A DNA stretch of 64,000 nucleotides from Senegalimassilia faecalis. GTDB taxonomy: Bacteria; Actinomycetota; Coriobacteriia; Coriobacteriales; Eggerthellaceae. A model generated the notes under the pieces. The model was not told where the DNA came from and ran no database searches. It was given only the letters and a program-made list of their open reading frames with translations. The stretch spans positions 2,232,001-2,296,000 of the forward strand of contig NZ_SDPW01000001.1 of NCBI RefSeq assembly GCF_004135645.1, given 5' to 3'. The stretch's first letter is position 1, and every line of letters starts with the position of its first letter. Positions 1 through 9,274 of the stretch are shown piece by piece. Position numbers and translations under genes: made by a program.

Positions 1-40
1 GCGAGCAGCAGGAGCCGGGCAGCAAAATCCAATCGTCTGC

Positions 41-75
41 GAGTGGGACAAAGGGACTGTCCCTTTGTCCCACTC
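41..75. repeat. GGGACAAAGGGAC palindromic element (copy 1)
   Basis: A perfect 17-bp inverted repeat (41-57 and 59-75) around a single central base, of the form GAGTGGGACAAAGGGAC-t-mirror. Related palindromes occur at 52462-52496, 52570-52596 and, degraded, at 58437-58466. This copy lies beyond the 3' end of the minus-strand dms-like operon. It could form a strong RNA hairpin on either strand, but no run of T follows it. Confidence 0.75.
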
Positions 76-332
76 CTCGCTCCCTTTTGCGGGCCGGACG
101 TCGCCATCGGGGATTCCGAAGAGTCAGCGAGGGTGCCCGAGGTGCCCAGGTTGCCCTGCCGAACGCGCCGGCGGCGTGTTCGATTCCTGCCTACGCGCCC
201 GAGCGGGCGCGCCCAGCTCAGCTGGGATCGGCATTGGCCTTTCGGCCATGCCCGCGAAGCTGAAGGACAAGATGGGGCGCATCGGGCGGCCGCAGCGTCG
301 GCCCCGTCCGCCGGCCGGCAGACCGGCGGAAC
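76..332. other. non-coding, downstream of the dms-like operon
   Basis: No convincing gene. GC-rich hairpins are visible at 194-211 (8-bp arms) and at 307-330 (8-bp arms TCCGCCGG/CCGGCGGA). The second sits just past the stop of the minus-strand dmsC-like gene and may act as its transcription stop, although no T-run is present. Confidence 0.5.
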
Positions 333-1211
333 TCAGTAGAACATGAACACGCTCAGGCCCATGTTGTAGAAGGCCACGCGCAGGCAGATGGCGCCGACGA
401 CGCCTGCCACCACGGCCACGGCGCCGAACGCCTTCCAAACCGCCGCGTCGCCCTTCTTGCGGGCAAGCACGCAGCACACCAGCGGCACCAGCGCGCCCAC
501 AACCACGGCACCCAGCCACAGAAGCGGCGCCTGTCCGGCCGCCGTCGCGGCCGCATTCGCCATCTCCTTCGTGGGCACAGTGGGGTCGAAATAATACCCC
601 ACCTGCGTAAACGCGCCGCCGCCCATCTGGATAACGGCCGCATACGCCGCCGTGCACGCGGCGCCCACGGCGGAACCCACCACAGCCGGCAGGCCGCACA
701 CGTCAACCGCGTCGCCCTTCGCGGCCAGCACCACGGCGCACGTGGCGGGCCCCAAAATGCACGCGGCGCCCACGATCGACAGCACCTCAAGCACGCTATT
801 CCACACCGGGCGCGCCGCCATCATGTACGAATGCGCGCACACCGCGGCCAGCACCACCGAAATCGCGATGGCAACCCACGCCATCCACTTCGGCACGGTG
901 CCGCCGTCGGCCGACTTGCGCGCCATGGCGAAAAACGCCACGGCCACCACCACGAACACGACGATCGCGATCAGCTCCTGCGTAATGCCGCTGGTCAAGT
1001 GCCCGAAACCGTTGAAGATGCGCTCCCAATGCTGCAGGTGGAAGAACACCGCCACGCCGGACGCCGCCAGAAGCACGCAGCTCAAAACCGTCAGCAGCTG
1101 CTGCGACTTCTTGCCCGCGCCCGCAAGCGCCAGCACGCCCTGGCAGCCGAACACGCCGGCCGACCAGGCCACCAGCGTGGTGAACAAAATCAAAGGCCAT
1201 TGCAATTCCAT
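333..1211 (-). CDS. DmsC/NrfD-type membrane anchor subunit of molybdoenzyme
   Basis: About 292 residues and almost entirely hydrophobic, with roughly eight predicted membrane helices. This is the size and character of the DmsC family, which anchors a Tat-exported molybdopterin reductase to the membrane and oxidises menaquinol. It is the last gene of the minus-strand operon after the catalytic subunit and the four-cluster ferredoxin, separated from the latter by 162 GC-rich bases. The ATG at 1211 is preferred: a GGAAGGTGAG ribosome site lies just upstream, whereas the GTG at 1220 falls inside that site. Family assignment rests on context and topology rather than on a sharp motif. Confidence 0.8.
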   Translation of the reverse strand: MELQWPLILFTTLVAWSAGVFGCQGVLALAGAGKKSQQLLTVLSCVLLAASGVAVFFHLQHWERIFNGFGHLTSGITQELIAIVVFVVVAVAFFAMARKSADGGTVPKWMAWVAIAISVVLAAVCAHSYMMAARPVWNSVLEVLSIVGAACILGPATCAVVLAAKGDAVDVCGLPAVVGSAVGAACTAAYAAVIQMGGGAFTQVGYYFDPTVPTKEMANAAATAAGQAPLLWLGAVVVGALVPLVCCVLARKKGDAAVWKAFGAVAVVAGVVGAICLRVAFYNMGLSVFMFY

Positions 1212-1373
1212 GCTACTCACCTTCCTTCACAGGCACCGCGGCGCGGGCGGCCGGCCCGCACCCGGCCGCGCAGGCGGCAACTGCCGCGTCGCCCGCGCAA
1301 GCCTTGGTGCCACTTTCCAGGCGCGCGCCCGCCCCCGCCGCGCGGGAAAGCGGAACAATCACGCCAGTCACCG

Positions 1374-2057
1374 TCATTCCTGTCCCTGCCACTGCTCGTT
1401 GCGCAGGATGTACACGAACCCGGGGTCGTTGCCCACGTTCGGCAGGTGATACACCTCAGAGTCCTTGTACGGCTTCACCGGGTAGTCGCACCCCTCGCCC
1501 GTCGCATCGCCCAAGCGGATGCGCGACTTGACCTGCGCGTCGTAGGACTTGTCGCCCTCAAGCGGCGCGCCGGGCGCCTCGAAGCTCTCGATGCCCTTCT
1601 CCAGGTCGCCGAAGAAACGCGCACGCCCGCCGCACTGGCTGACGCACTGCGGCAGCTCGCCTTGGGCCACCTTCTGCTCGCACAGCGTGCACTTCTCCAC
1701 CACGCGCTCTTCCTCGTTCAGATAGCGAACGCCATAAGGGCAGGCCATCGCACAGAACTGGCAGCCGATGCACTTCGACTTGTCGATCTGTACGGTGCCG
1801 TCGGCAAGCACGTGGCTGGCCTCGGTGGGGCACACCTGCACGCACGCGGGGTTCTTGCAGTGCTGGCACTGCACCGTCAGGAAGTACGTGTACACGTCGG
1901 GCCACTGGCCGCCTTCCTGGCGCGGGTTCGGGCCGATGCGCAGCACCTTGTTCCAGTAGCTGCCGATAGGCACGTTGTTCACAACCTTGCAGCTGATGGA
2001 GCAGGCAAGGCAACCGACGCACTTGTTGAGGTCGGTCAGAATCGCGTAATGCGTCAT
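1374..2057 (-). CDS. DmsB-like 4Fe-4S electron-transfer subunit
   Basis: 227 residues with the cysteine groups of a four-cluster ferredoxin of the DmsB/PhsB type: CVGCLACSISC near the N-terminus, CQHCKNPACVQVC, CIGCQFCAMAC and CTLCEQKV...CVSQC. It would carry electrons between the membrane anchor and the molybdenum subunit on the outer face of the membrane. It starts three bases after the catalytic gene's stop codon and has its own GGAGGAG site, so the two are translated from one message. No signal peptide is visible, as usual for this subunit, which is carried across by the Tat-tagged partner. Confidence 0.93.
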   Translation of the reverse strand: MTHYAILTDLNKCVGCLACSISCKVVNNVPIGSYWNKVLRIGPNPRQEGGQWPDVYTYFLTVQCQHCKNPACVQVCPTEASHVLADGTVQIDKSKCIGCQFCAMACPYGVRYLNEEERVVEKCTLCEQKVAQGELPQCVSQCGGRARFFGDLEKGIESFEAPGAPLEGDKSYDAQVKSRIRLGDATGEGCDYPVKPYKDSEVYHLPNVGNDPGFVYILRNEQWQGQE

Positions 2058-2060
2058 GGT

Positions 2061-5060
2061 TTACTCCTCCCCCCTCGGGCTGTCGTAGTCGGGCAGCCAA
2101 TCTTTCAGGCGCGGGTCGTCGCACGTGTGGATGATGGGCGTACCGTCGTCGCCGCACGGCACGGGGTTGCCGAACGGGGAATTCTCCGCCGTGGCCTTGT
2201 ACACGCGCACCGGGTAGGCGCGCAGGTTCGACGAGCCGCAGATGCGGTCCTGCGCATGGCGGTCGATCAGGCAGTTCACGCCGGAAAGCTTGAAGCCGTG
2301 ATCAGCCTGTTCAAGCTCGGGGTACCACCACTGGTGCTCCGCGTTCACCACGCCGGGCTCGATGCCGTAGTACAGGTCCACGACTTCGCGAATCTTGTGC
2401 GTGAACGCCTCGGTGTACGGCGTCGCCTCGTACGCCGACTCGATCCACACCCAGTCGCCCTGCTCAAGCCCCAGGCGCTGCGCGTCAACGGGATTCATCT
2501 CCAAGCGCGGCACGGGCCACTGCTCGCGGCACCACGGCAGCTGCCGGTGCTCGCTGTGGAAGTACGTGCCCTGGCGACGGCCCGTCGTCAGCAAAAACGC
2601 GTTGTCGTCGGTGTAGGAATCGGGTTCCTCGACGGGGCTGTGCGGCGCCTCCTTGAACAGCGGGAACACTTCCTTGTCGGAGAACTTTTCCTCCGAGTAG
2701 GCCATGTTCGGCGTCACGCCGCCGTTGTTCACACCGTTGACCAGCCACGATTCAAGCACCGTCGACCAAATCTCCTGCTTGTGCGTCGTAGTGTTCCAGC
2801 CCTGGCGCTGCTTGGGCGTGGGCGGGAAACCGCCGGAAATGTGCCCGTTGCCAATCTGGTAGCGACGGTAGATGCCCCAGTCCTCGCGCTTTTCCACCTT
2901 CGAGTCGAACCAGCCGTTCTTCTGGAACTCTTCCTTGAAATCGGCCCATTTCGGAATGCGGAAACCGGCAAGCGCAACCTCGTTGCACGCGTCCACGCAC
3001 GCTTCGCCTTCCAGCCACTTCGCGCCGTGCTTCTCCTCGTCGAAGTACGGAATGCCGGCGGCCTTGTACAGCCCCACCACGATTTCCAGGTCGTTTTTCG
3101 CCTCGCCGGGCGGGTCGATGGCCTTCACCGTGGCGCCGAACGCGCCCGAAGAGCCCTGCGATTTGCGGATGCAGTCGAGCTCCATCCAGTGCGCCGCCGG
3201 CATGACGATGTCGGCCACCATGTCCACCGTCGGCGTGTGCCACAGGTCGATGGCGCACCAGAAGTCCAGCTTGCACAGCTGCTCGGAGTTGTAGATGGAG
3301 TTGCCCTGGTTCATGAAGTCGCCCGTCTGGCCGATGCCGACGGTGACCGGATACGGGTCGCTGGTGTTGATGGCGTCGTAGATCGACGTGCAGTCCGCCC
3401 AGCCCGGGCCGCAGTCGCTGCCAATCATCGGGAAGCGCTCGGAGCCCAGAATCTTGCTGGAGTCGTACTTCGGGATCTCCTTCGAGTCGCCGATGCACAT
3501 GGCCAGGTCGAAGTACGGCCAGCCCGGCGTGGAGCCGCGCATGCCGCCGGGCACGTCCATGTTGCCCGTGATGCCCGCCACCAGGTCGCAGGCGCGCTGG
3601 TTCTGCACGGAGTTGCACGCGTGCTCGGGCGCCAGCATGTACTGGATGCCGCCGTTGCCGTAGCCGGTGGACGGGTCCACGCGCGTGGCGTAGGCCAGCG
3701 CCGCCTTCTTCAGCACGTCGGCGTCCACGCCCGTGATCTTCGACGTCTTCTCGGGCGTGTAGTCCTGCAAGAAGTCGATGTAGTGCTCCCACACGGTGCG
3801 CACGTGCACCTTCGTGCCGTCCTTCAGCGTCACCTCGTGTCCGCCCGATTCCGTGAACAGTGCCGGGTACAACCCATCGGGGAACGGCGTGTAGTCAAGC
3901 ACGAAACCTTGCGTTTGTCCCGTGGCGTCCAGGCCGGGCTGCTTCGCCTCGCGGCCCTCGGTGGCCGGCTGCCAGTCTTCGCCTTTCCACCCGGGGTTGT
4001 CGGCCGTGGTGTCATAGTACGAAAGCTCGCCGGACAGCTCGTTGAGCACCATGAAGCGGCCCGAAGACCCGCCTTCCTTGATGTCGGATTCCTTCAGCAG
4101 GCGCGTCTTGATCTTCTTCGACTGCTGCGTCGAGGCGCACTCGGTGGGCTCGAACGACGCCTCTTCCACCACCAGCATGGGCGCGTTCATCCATTTGCGC
4201 ACGTACATGTCGTCGATGAGGTCGTTCTCGATGATGACCTGGGCCCAGCAGTTCGCCACAGCGCCGTCGGTGCCGGGGCGCAGGTTCACCCAGATGTCGG
4301 CCTCCTTGCCCAGGTTCGTTTGGCGCGGGTCCACGATGATGTGCGTATCGGCGCGCGTGGCCACGTCCACGGTGGTGCGGCAGCTGTCGTCGTAGTTCGA
4401 AAGCTCCGACGCGCCACCCCACTGCACGAACACGTGCGGGCGCCCCACCACTTCCATCCAGCTGTACGCATTCGACGCGTCAAGGCTGGTGGCGTAGAAG
4501 CGCGGGCCCTTGCAGATCTCGTTGGCCTGGATGCCGTTGGGGCTGCCGAAGCACGACTTCAGGCTGCCGTAGGGGCCCATGGCCCAGATGCGCGACGTGC
4601 CGCCCATGAAGATGCAGGTTTCCTTGCCGTATTTGTCCTGCTTCTCGCGGATGGTGTCGGCCGTGGTCTTGTACGCCTCGTCCCAGGTGATGCGCTCCCA
4701 CGCGGGGTCTTCGCCCTTCGCGCCCGTGCGGCGCAGCGGATAGCGCAGGCGCGTGGGATGGTAGGCCGCCTGCAGGCTGGCCTGGCCCTTCGCGCAGTGG
4801 TTGCCGGCCGACTGGAACGCGCTCTCGTCGCCTTCGGACTTGATGACGCGGCCGTCTTGCACGGTCACCCACACGCCGCATTCCATCTTGCCGCACCCGC
4901 GGCAGCACGAGCGGATGTGCTTGACCTCGCCCGCCGTCTGCGTTGCCGCCCCCTTGGTTTCGGCTAGGGCTTCTCCCTCGATTCCCGCCACGCCGAGCGC
5001 AGCGGCAGATACTGCCGCCATCTTCGTGAACGTCCGGCGCGTCATGTTGAACTTGCCCAT
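2061..5060 (-). CDS. Tat-exported bis-MGD molybdopterin oxidoreductase, catalytic subunit (DMSO reductase superfamily)
   Basis: 999 residues from the ATG at 5060, which has an AGGAGGAGGAA site directly upstream; an in-frame start further up lacks one. A twin-arginine signal (TRRTFTKMAA, residues 7-16) is followed by a 4Fe-4S motif with C53, C56, C61 and C89 and then the molybdopterin domains. The C-terminal dinucleotide-binding part includes TTGRRQGTYFHSEHRQLPWCR. The substrate cannot be read from the sequence. The large size, the CCRGCGKMECGVWV-type iron-sulfur region and the facing membrane LuxR regulator resemble, from memory, the catechol dehydroxylase/DMSO-reductase-like enzymes that are abundant in Eggerthella and Gordonibacter. 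Anaerobic respiration or dehydroxylation of a host- or diet-derived acceptor is an inference. Confidence 0.9.
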   Translation of the reverse strand: MGKFNMTRRTFTKMAAVSAAALGVAGIEGEALAETKGAATQTAGEVKHIRSCCRGCGKMECGVWVTVQDGRVIKSEGDESAFQSAGNHCAKGQASLQAAYHPTRLRYPLRRTGAKGEDPAWERITWDEAYKTTADTIREKQDKYGKETCIFMGGTSRIWAMGPYGSLKSCFGSPNGIQANEICKGPRFYATSLDASNAYSWMEVVGRPHVFVQWGGASELSNYDDSCRTTVDVATRADTHIIVDPRQTNLGKEADIWVNLRPGTDGAVANCWAQVIIENDLIDDMYVRKWMNAPMLVVEEASFEPTECASTQQSKKIKTRLLKESDIKEGGSSGRFMVLNELSGELSYYDTTADNPGWKGEDWQPATEGREAKQPGLDATGQTQGFVLDYTPFPDGLYPALFTESGGHEVTLKDGTKVHVRTVWEHYIDFLQDYTPEKTSKITGVDADVLKKAALAYATRVDPSTGYGNGGIQYMLAPEHACNSVQNQRACDLVAGITGNMDVPGGMRGSTPGWPYFDLAMCIGDSKEIPKYDSSKILGSERFPMIGSDCGPGWADCTSIYDAINTSDPYPVTVGIGQTGDFMNQGNSIYNSEQLCKLDFWCAIDLWHTPTVDMVADIVMPAAHWMELDCIRKSQGSSGAFGATVKAIDPPGEAKNDLEIVVGLYKAAGIPYFDEEKHGAKWLEGEACVDACNEVALAGFRIPKWADFKEEFQKNGWFDSKVEKREDWGIYRRYQIGNGHISGGFPPTPKQRQGWNTTTHKQEIWSTVLESWLVNGVNNGGVTPNMAYSEEKFSDKEVFPLFKEAPHSPVEEPDSYTDDNAFLLTTGRRQGTYFHSEHRQLPWCREQWPVPRLEMNPVDAQRLGLEQGDWVWIESAYEATPYTEAFTHKIREVVDLYYGIEPGVVNAEHQWWYPELEQADHGFKLSGVNCLIDRHAQDRICGSSNLRAYPVRVYKATAENSPFGNPVPCGDDGTPIIHTCDDPRLKDWLPDYDSPRGEE

Positions 5061-5376
5061 TTCCTCCTCCTCTCGTCGGTTACGAAGATGCATTCACGAT
5101 ATGTACACAACTGAAGAAGAGGTATCGAGCGCAGCGCGCATTTCGCCGTTGGTGCGCATCGTGCGCTGCGCACGATGCCGGTTGACCTGGGAAAACAGCT
5201 AATTATCCACAAGATAGGATAGCTTGTTGGAATACCGTTTCCTTGCGCCGCGCGTCCTAGATACCCCTTAACAGGTACAATCAAACGCAAGATGCGCCGC
5301 CGAAACCAGGGGGGAAACGGGGAGTCGCCGCGCTCGCGCATCGCTTTCTGCAACGCATGATCTAAGGGAGGGGCTC
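5061..5376. promoter_or_regulatory. divergent promoter region of dms-like operon and LuxR regulator, with dyad at 5156-5178
   Basis: This 316-bp region separates the two divergent transcription units. It contains a near-perfect dyad, GCATCGTGCG-CTG-CGCACGATGC (5156-5178), placed well to bind a dimeric regulator; the adjacent LuxR protein is the obvious candidate. A TTGACC hexamer at 5182-5187 on the plus strand has only a poor -10 match (TATCCA) 16 bases on. The word CTGGGAAAAC (5187-5196), found in several other intergenic sites of this window, overlaps it. No start site can be fixed. Confidence 0.5.
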
Positions 5377-6864
5377 ATGCAGCAAAACCACGTCCCAACG
5401 GCCGCCGAGCTGATTGTCGGCGCAGCCCTCGGGTGCAATACGGCATGGGTGTCCATGGCGTTCAAAAGCCTGTCGCTGTACACGGGACTTGCCCAAAGCG
5501 AGGTGATTCTCGACACCGTCTACCTGGTGTCCATCGTGTGCGTGGCGCTGATGCTTGTCGTCGCCGGCGTGTACGACCAGGCAACCGAGCGGCTGCTTTC
5601 GCGCAAGGAAAGCATGTGGGCGCTGCCCGCCCTTGTTGCCGCAAGCACGCTTGCCATGCCGGCAAGCGCCGCGCTGCCCGACGGCGCGAGCGTTGTGGGC
5701 ATGGTTGCCGCCGGCGCCGTGGCCGGCGTGGCGTCGGGGCTGTTCCTCATCCGCTTCGGCATCGCGTTCAGCCGGCTTTCCACCAGCTCGTGCATCATCG
5801 GCGCGACAACGGGCACGGTGCTCGCGTCGCTGCTGTTCGCGCTGTTTTTGCTGTTCGACCGCCTTTCGGCCTGCGCCTTCGCCGCCAGCATGCCCGTGCT
5901 GGCCGGGCTGCTGCTGTCCTACGGCATGCACATGCTCGTAGACCAAGGCAAAGCCGAACCCGAAAGCGCCAGCGCACACGATGCGCAGGCGTGCGGCGGC
6001 TCTTCGCGTGGCAGCAAAAGCGAGCTTTCGCGCCTGACAGCCAAGCTGGCCGCAAGCTCGGTGCTGGTGGGGTTCTCCGCCGAGGTCGTGCGCACGCTGT
6101 ACGTGCAAATGGGCGTGAAAGACCTTGGCGGCACAGCATATGCCCTGGTCGAAGGCGGAGGCGCATTTGCGGCCACCGTCATCGTCGTCGGCATCGCGCT
6201 GCTACTTGCCACACTGAAAACGCCGCGCATGGCACGCAACATCTACCACTTCCTTATTCTGCTGCTGGTTGCCGGAGCGCTCATGCTGCTGGTGCCCGTC
6301 GTGTACGGGCAGCGCGCCGCGCTGGTGCCGCACGCGCTGAACTCCGCGTCGTACGCGTGCTTCGGCATGCTCATGTGGACGATCCTGGCCGGCGTGTGCA
6401 ACCGCTGGCCGGCGCAGCGTGCGCGCACGTTCGCCCTCGTGCGCGCAGGTTGGGCGGCCGGCCCGCTGCTGGGACTGGTGGTCGGGCGGTTCGTGCTGCA
6501 CGGCGTGGGCATCAGCATCGACAGCGCCATGCCCGTGATGATGGCCAGCGTCATCGCCATCCTTGCGGCCAGCGGCTTCGCGTTCTCCGAGACCGACCTC
6601 GTGCGCGCCATGGACCTACTGCCCCTGCAACGCAAGCAGCACTTCCGCGAGAAATGCGCCAAAGTGGCCGCCGACTACGCGCTGTCCGAGCGCGAGCACG
6701 AGGTGATGGTGCTGCTGGCAAAAGGCCGCAACCTGCCGTTCATCCAGGAAGAGCTGCTGCTCTCGAAAAGCACCGTCAGCACGCACCGCCAGCACATCTA
6801 CGCCAAACTTGACATCCACTCCCAACAAGAACTCATCAACCTGGTGCAAGAAACCCAAACATGA
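5377..6864 (+). CDS. membrane-bound LuxR-family transcriptional regulator (MFS-like sensor half)
   Basis: 495 residues. Residues about 10-420 are hydrophobic and fit about twelve membrane helices resembling a transporter. The last 62 residues (from about 434) are a LuxR-type helix-turn-helix: LSEREHEVMVLLAKGR, then LLLSKSTVSTHRQHIYAKL. This architecture is a hallmark of Eggerthellaceae, where such proteins sit beside inducible redox enzymes. It starts at the ATG preceded by AGGGAGGGG and faces the molybdoenzyme operon across a shared promoter region. It is therefore the likely membrane sensor that switches that operon in response to its substrate; this role is inferred from position. Confidence 0.9.
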   Translation: MQQNHVPTAAELIVGAALGCNTAWVSMAFKSLSLYTGLAQSEVILDTVYLVSIVCVALMLVVAGVYDQATERLLSRKESMWALPALVAASTLAMPASAALPDGASVVGMVAAGAVAGVASGLFLIRFGIAFSRLSTSSCIIGATTGTVLASLLFALFLLFDRLSACAFAASMPVLAGLLLSYGMHMLVDQGKAEPESASAHDAQACGGSSRGSKSELSRLTAKLAASSVLVGFSAEVVRTLYVQMGVKDLGGTAYALVEGGGAFAATVIVVGIALLLATLKTPRMARNIYHFLILLLVAGALMLLVPVVYGQRAALVPHALNSASYACFGMLMWTILAGVCNRWPAQRARTFALVRAGWAAGPLLGLVVGRFVLHGVGISIDSAMPVMMASVIAILAASGFAFSETDLVRAMDLLPLQRKQHFREKCAKVAADYALSEREHEVMVLLAKGRNLPFIQEELLLSKSTVSTHRQHIYAKLDIHSQQELINLVQETQT

Positions 6865-7221
6865 AGCACAACGGGTGGACCGCCCCACCCCAAGCGACCT
6901 GCCAGCACCCCTGCTGTTCGCCCAGCTTGCTAGCACCAAACCCGCCAGGTCTCCGCCCGCCGGCGACCCCGGCCCGTCAGCGCTCGGCCAGCTCAGCCGC
7001 CCGCCCCCACAAGCCTCTGCCGTTCGCACCCCCGCACGAAACGCTTGCCGCATCGCCATGCTCGTCTTCTCGGCCCAACCAGAAAACGCAAGCCTAGAAT
7101 CAGAGGAATACCGGCATTCTTTCTCCCTTGCACCGCAAAGTTGCCCAAGTTTGGCACCTGGCAAAGCAAGCCTCGCAGGCGATCGACGTCACCAACGCAG
7201 TCGCCAACTTGGCGCTTTCCC
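6865..7221. other. non-coding, no recognised feature
   Basis: 357 bases after the LuxR gene. Several short open frames exist on both strands, but none has a ribosome site, family resemblance or coherent composition. The stretch ends at the first 140-bp palindromic element. Confidence 0.5.
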
Positions 7222-7361
7222 AAAAATCGCTCATGTATGTGATTTGTTACCACTTGCCAAAGTATCCTCAAAACAAGCAGACATCTGAACTGGGAAAACT
7301 CCGCCACAAATTCGACAGCTACCTCCGAGCACGGATTAAATCACATACATGAGCGATTTTT
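7222..7361. repeat. 140-bp palindromic element, copy 1 (MITE-like)
   Basis: Exactly 140 bp bounded by perfect 24-bp inverted repeats (7222-7245 and 7338-7361; arm begins AAAAATCGCTCATGTATGTG). Its reverse complement aligns with the copy at 9135-9274: same length, identical ends, AATCCG next to one arm, and a shared GTTTTCCCAG word inside (7290-7299 here). There is no coding capacity. The two copies are in opposite orientation. This fits a miniature inverted-repeat element mobilised by a transposase encoded elsewhere, though a regulatory or structured-RNA role is not excluded. Confidence 0.8.
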
Positions 7362-7927
7362 ATTACGGCCGTGCCCAAAACGCACGCCATTAGGCCCCAA
7401 ACAAGCCGAGCAACTATGCCGCAAAGCTATTGCAACGATTCCCGACTACAAACCCAAACATATTTTGCGGCAAGAAGCGGACGCATCACGACCGTGCCCC
7501 ATAGCACCCGAGGGTTGCAGCCCGGCATCTTTCCCGACGCGCCAGACGCAACAACAACCAAAGCCCCTCTACACGCGACGCATCCACCCGATGCAAGCCA
7601 ACATAGCTTGCGCCAGCAAGGCGGCTGGCCAAAATGCCGGCAATGCCCGAAACGCATGAACCCGACCACCAAGCGCCAACCAGCTTGCGGCCAAGCGTCG
7701 CAAATCGCCCAACCAAACAGTCGGTTTCCGGCACGCAACCCTCTCGCGCCGCTCAAGTCAAAACGCTTGACGCCTCTTTTTCGACAGCGCGAATGACAAA
7801 AAACGACGCCAATCAGAAATCTGCAAGATTTAGCGTGTATTCCCGCAAGACCTCAATCACACCTGAGATAGAATCCGTGTAAGCTTCTGACCAGGCATTA
7901 TTCCGTAAATCATGATATCCTATAGCC
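7362..7927. other. non-coding, no recognised feature
   Basis: 566 bases between the first palindromic element and the AbiEi-like pseudogene. Open frames on both strands look like chance. Base composition is less GC-rich than in the flanking genes, consistent with acquired or decaying DNA. Confidence 0.4.
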
Positions 7928-9089
7928 ATGGATACCATCATTTGCGACATAACGGCATTCGACTATTCGCGCATCCCGCCCATAGTCCAACTACTGCTTG
8001 CCGGCAACGAAACCGACCCCGTTCTCACCAAACTGTTCAAGGAAGAAACGGTTTTGGCAACACGCGAGGCCATGGCCTCTTCGCCGCTTTGCCAGACATG
8101 GCTTCGCCCCAATCCCGCCACCAGAAACATCGGGCGCGCAGCAAAAAGACCTCATGCCAGCGATATCGCTTCTTGCCGCCAGTCACCGCGGCCCCGTCGA
8201 CATCTCCGTCGACGATCGTGCCCGCTGCTATACGCCGGGCATTACGCGCCCGCGCTTTTCCGCCAACGACATGCCGTTCGGGTCAACCACTCCCATCGGC
8301 GAGAGCCTTCAAGTGACAAACCTACCATTTACGCTCCTGCAGCTTGCGGCGAGGGCAAGCCTTACCCGCGTCATCATGCTGGCAACAGAAGCTTGCGGAT
8401 CTTTTACGATTTACCAAGCGCCGCAGCCAATCAAAGATGCACTCCAAACATGCGTCCGAAACCGCCGCTTTCCCGTAGTTGGAGGATGGGAGCCGTTCAT
8501 CGATGGCAATGGCTGTTTGACGGATCTCTGGACGCGCCCCGCCTCCACCACCGCGCAGGAGCTATCCCGCATGGCACTTGACGCTGCGCCAAAACGCGGT
8601 TGTGAACGGCTTCGGGTTGCGGCAAGCCTCGTTAAACCCGATGCGGCATCCCCTTTCGAAGCGCGAGCGGGCATTTTGCTCGGGCTTCCACGCCAACGCG
8701 GAGGCGAAGGGCACGCAGGGCTCTCATTCAACAAGCGCATCAACCTGTCCAGCAAAGCGAAGACCCTTGCACATCGCTCTTTTTGCCTTTGCGACCTATA
8801 TTGGGAAGAAGGCCTCGATGTCGAATGCCAAAGCACTCTCGTGCACAATAAGGCAAACAGCTTTCTTTCCGACTCGGACCGAACAACTGCGCTCAGAAAC
8901 ATGGGTATAGACGTCCTCCCCCTCACGTACGACCAGCTCAAAAGCGAAGCGCGGTTTGCCGCATTCTCTGAAACCGTAGCAAACATCCGCGGCAAACGCC
9001 TCAAGCCGAAAACCGCGCGCCAAGCCGCCATGGCCAGAGAACTTCGCACTGAACTTTTTACCGATTGGGGAACCGCACACCTCGTCTAG
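7928..9089 (+). pseudogene. frameshifted AbiEi/VSR-endonuclease-like protein
   Basis: The N-terminus (MDTIICDITAFDYSRIPPIV..., from 7928) and the remainder (from about 8150 to the stop at 9087-9089) are in different frames. Removing one A from the A5 tract at 8143-8147 joins them into a protein of about 386 residues without internal stops. The C-terminal part has the layout CDLYWEEGLDVECQS...LRNMGIDVLPLTYDQL, like the restriction-endonuclease-fold (VSR/DUF559) proteins of Eggerthellaceae often labelled AbiEi-like. The middle part (LLQLAARASLTRVIMLATEACGSF) also fits that group. Start codon has no clear ribosome site. It could be a pseudogene, a slippage-controlled gene or a sequencing error. 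Confidence 0.7.
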
Positions 9090-9134
9090 AGCCAAACAGG
9101 CAGCGCAACTCGCAAGAAAACGCAGTCGCAATTC

Positions 9135-9274
9135 AAAAATCGCTCATGTATGTGATTTAATCCGGAAACGCGACATGCCGAAGATTTCCCAGCTGCGTTT
9201 TCCCAGGTCACAAGCTTACGTGAAATCAATCTACTACAGCCACTGCCAACAAATCACATACATGAGCGATTTTT
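9135..9274. repeat. 140-bp palindromic element, copy 2 (MITE-like)
   Basis: Same 24-bp inverted ends (9135-9158 and 9251-9274) and same 140-bp length as the copy at 7222-7361, but in the opposite orientation. The inner word GTTTTCCCAG is at 9197-9206. It starts 45 bases after the stop of the frameshifted AbiEi-like gene, so the two copies bracket that gene. Confidence 0.8.

Noticed and set aside
165..200. T-arm-like GTTCGATTCC suggesting a tRNA
   Set aside because: No matching acceptor, D or anticodon stems around it.
831..4967. Very long plus-strand open frame opposite the molybdoenzyme operon
   Set aside because: His/Arg/Ala-rich shadow of the minus-strand genes, caused by high GC at third codon positions; no family resemblance.
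7371..7796. 141-residue plus-strand and 109-residue minus-strand open frames between the 140-bp elements
   Set aside because: No ribosome sites, no coherent composition or family resemblance on either strand.
7222..9274. Intact composite transposon bounded by the 140-bp elements
   Set aside because: No transposase or integrase is encoded between them and no target duplication could be seen.
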